64,000 bases of DNA from Siphonodentalium dalli. Its lineage: Eukaryota; Mollusca; Scaphopoda; Gadilida; Siphonodentaliidae. A program made the translations under genes and the position numbers. Shown here in pieces: positions 63,693 to 64,000 of the stretch (the first letter of the stretch is position 1; each line of letters opens with the position of its first letter). Location of the stretch: NCBI GenBank assembly GCA_032622095.1, contig CP136061.1, positions 20,648,991-20,712,990 on the forward strand, in the 5' to 3' direction. The notes beneath the pieces were generated by a model. It saw only the letters and a program-made list of their open reading frames with translations, did not search any database and had not been told where the DNA came from.

Positions 63693-64000
63693 CTGTAAGA
63701 GAATAATAAATCTGTCAAACTCCAACCTAAATTGATAGACACCTATTTCCGCCTTCTATTAAACGACAAAATGTTTTTTTTTTAATAAATCTATGGACCT
63801 TATATATCAATAATTAAATATTATAACAAAATTCAACTCCACAGACAGAAATCATATGGCCATCCATATAATGTTTTACAAAAATTGAGACTATAATGTT
63901 CATCAAGCTATAGTGAGGGATAAACTTTTAGCATAAACTGAGTTTTATTCTTTTGGGTCTTAAATAAAAACTTTGTTTGAAAGCTTTAGAAAATTAGTGA

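Overview
The window is animal nuclear DNA. Genes are split by GT-AG introns, there is no operon structure, and most of the sequence is AT-rich intron or intergenic DNA filled with small non-autonomous transposons, minisatellites and decayed retroelements. The repeat style (arrays around 'GGGCCATAACTCT', TTAA-flanked MITEs, hAT and Mutator-like foldback elements, L2/CR1 tails with a TATTATT run) suggests a marine invertebrate, possibly a mollusc or other lophotrochozoan. The species cannot be fixed from the sequence.

Three protein-coding genes can be reconstructed from exon translation, splice sites and continuous reading phase. (1) The 5' part of a CCDC83-like coiled-coil gene on the minus strand: four coding exons between 5841 and 1033, continuing off the left edge. 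(2) POP4, the RNase P/MRP subunit p29, on the plus strand at 13889-14578, with its whole coding region in one exon behind a 3' splice site. (3) The 3' two-thirds of AK9 (multi-domain adenylate/nucleoside kinase) on the minus strand: 21 phase-consistent exons from 63692 down to a TAA at 21027, about 1,125 residues with two NMP-kinase modules. The 5' end of AK9 lies beyond the right edge. CCDC83-like and POP4 diverge; POP4 and AK9 converge.

The intergenic DNA (5.8-13.9 kb and 14.6-21.0 kb) holds a broken non-LTR reverse transcriptase and RNase H region, a 1.25-kb hAT-like element, inverted arrays next to POP4, and a 700-bp tandem duplication of TTAA MITEs. AK9 introns hold at least five hAT-type elements (four with perfect 8-bp target duplications), a Mutator-like foldback MITE family with about 10-bp duplications, many TTAA (piggyBac-like) MITEs that share one palindromic hairpin, tRNA-derived SINEs, an L2-like fragment, and large tandem arrays.

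The most unusual feature is in AK9. The 3' part of one exon, together with its splice donor, is repeated 25 times in tandem (56.76-60.5 kb; 149/150-bp unit). The 150-bp units stay open across the donor, so they could be read as 50-residue protein repeats. A second AK9 exon end is repeated about four times (42.8-43.9 kb) and a third exon start is duplicated (48.7-48.8 kb). Two further minisatellites start within about 12 bp of AK9 splice sites, and two TTAA MITEs sit at about intron position +10. AK9 splice boundaries therefore look like repeated sites of local duplication and insertion.
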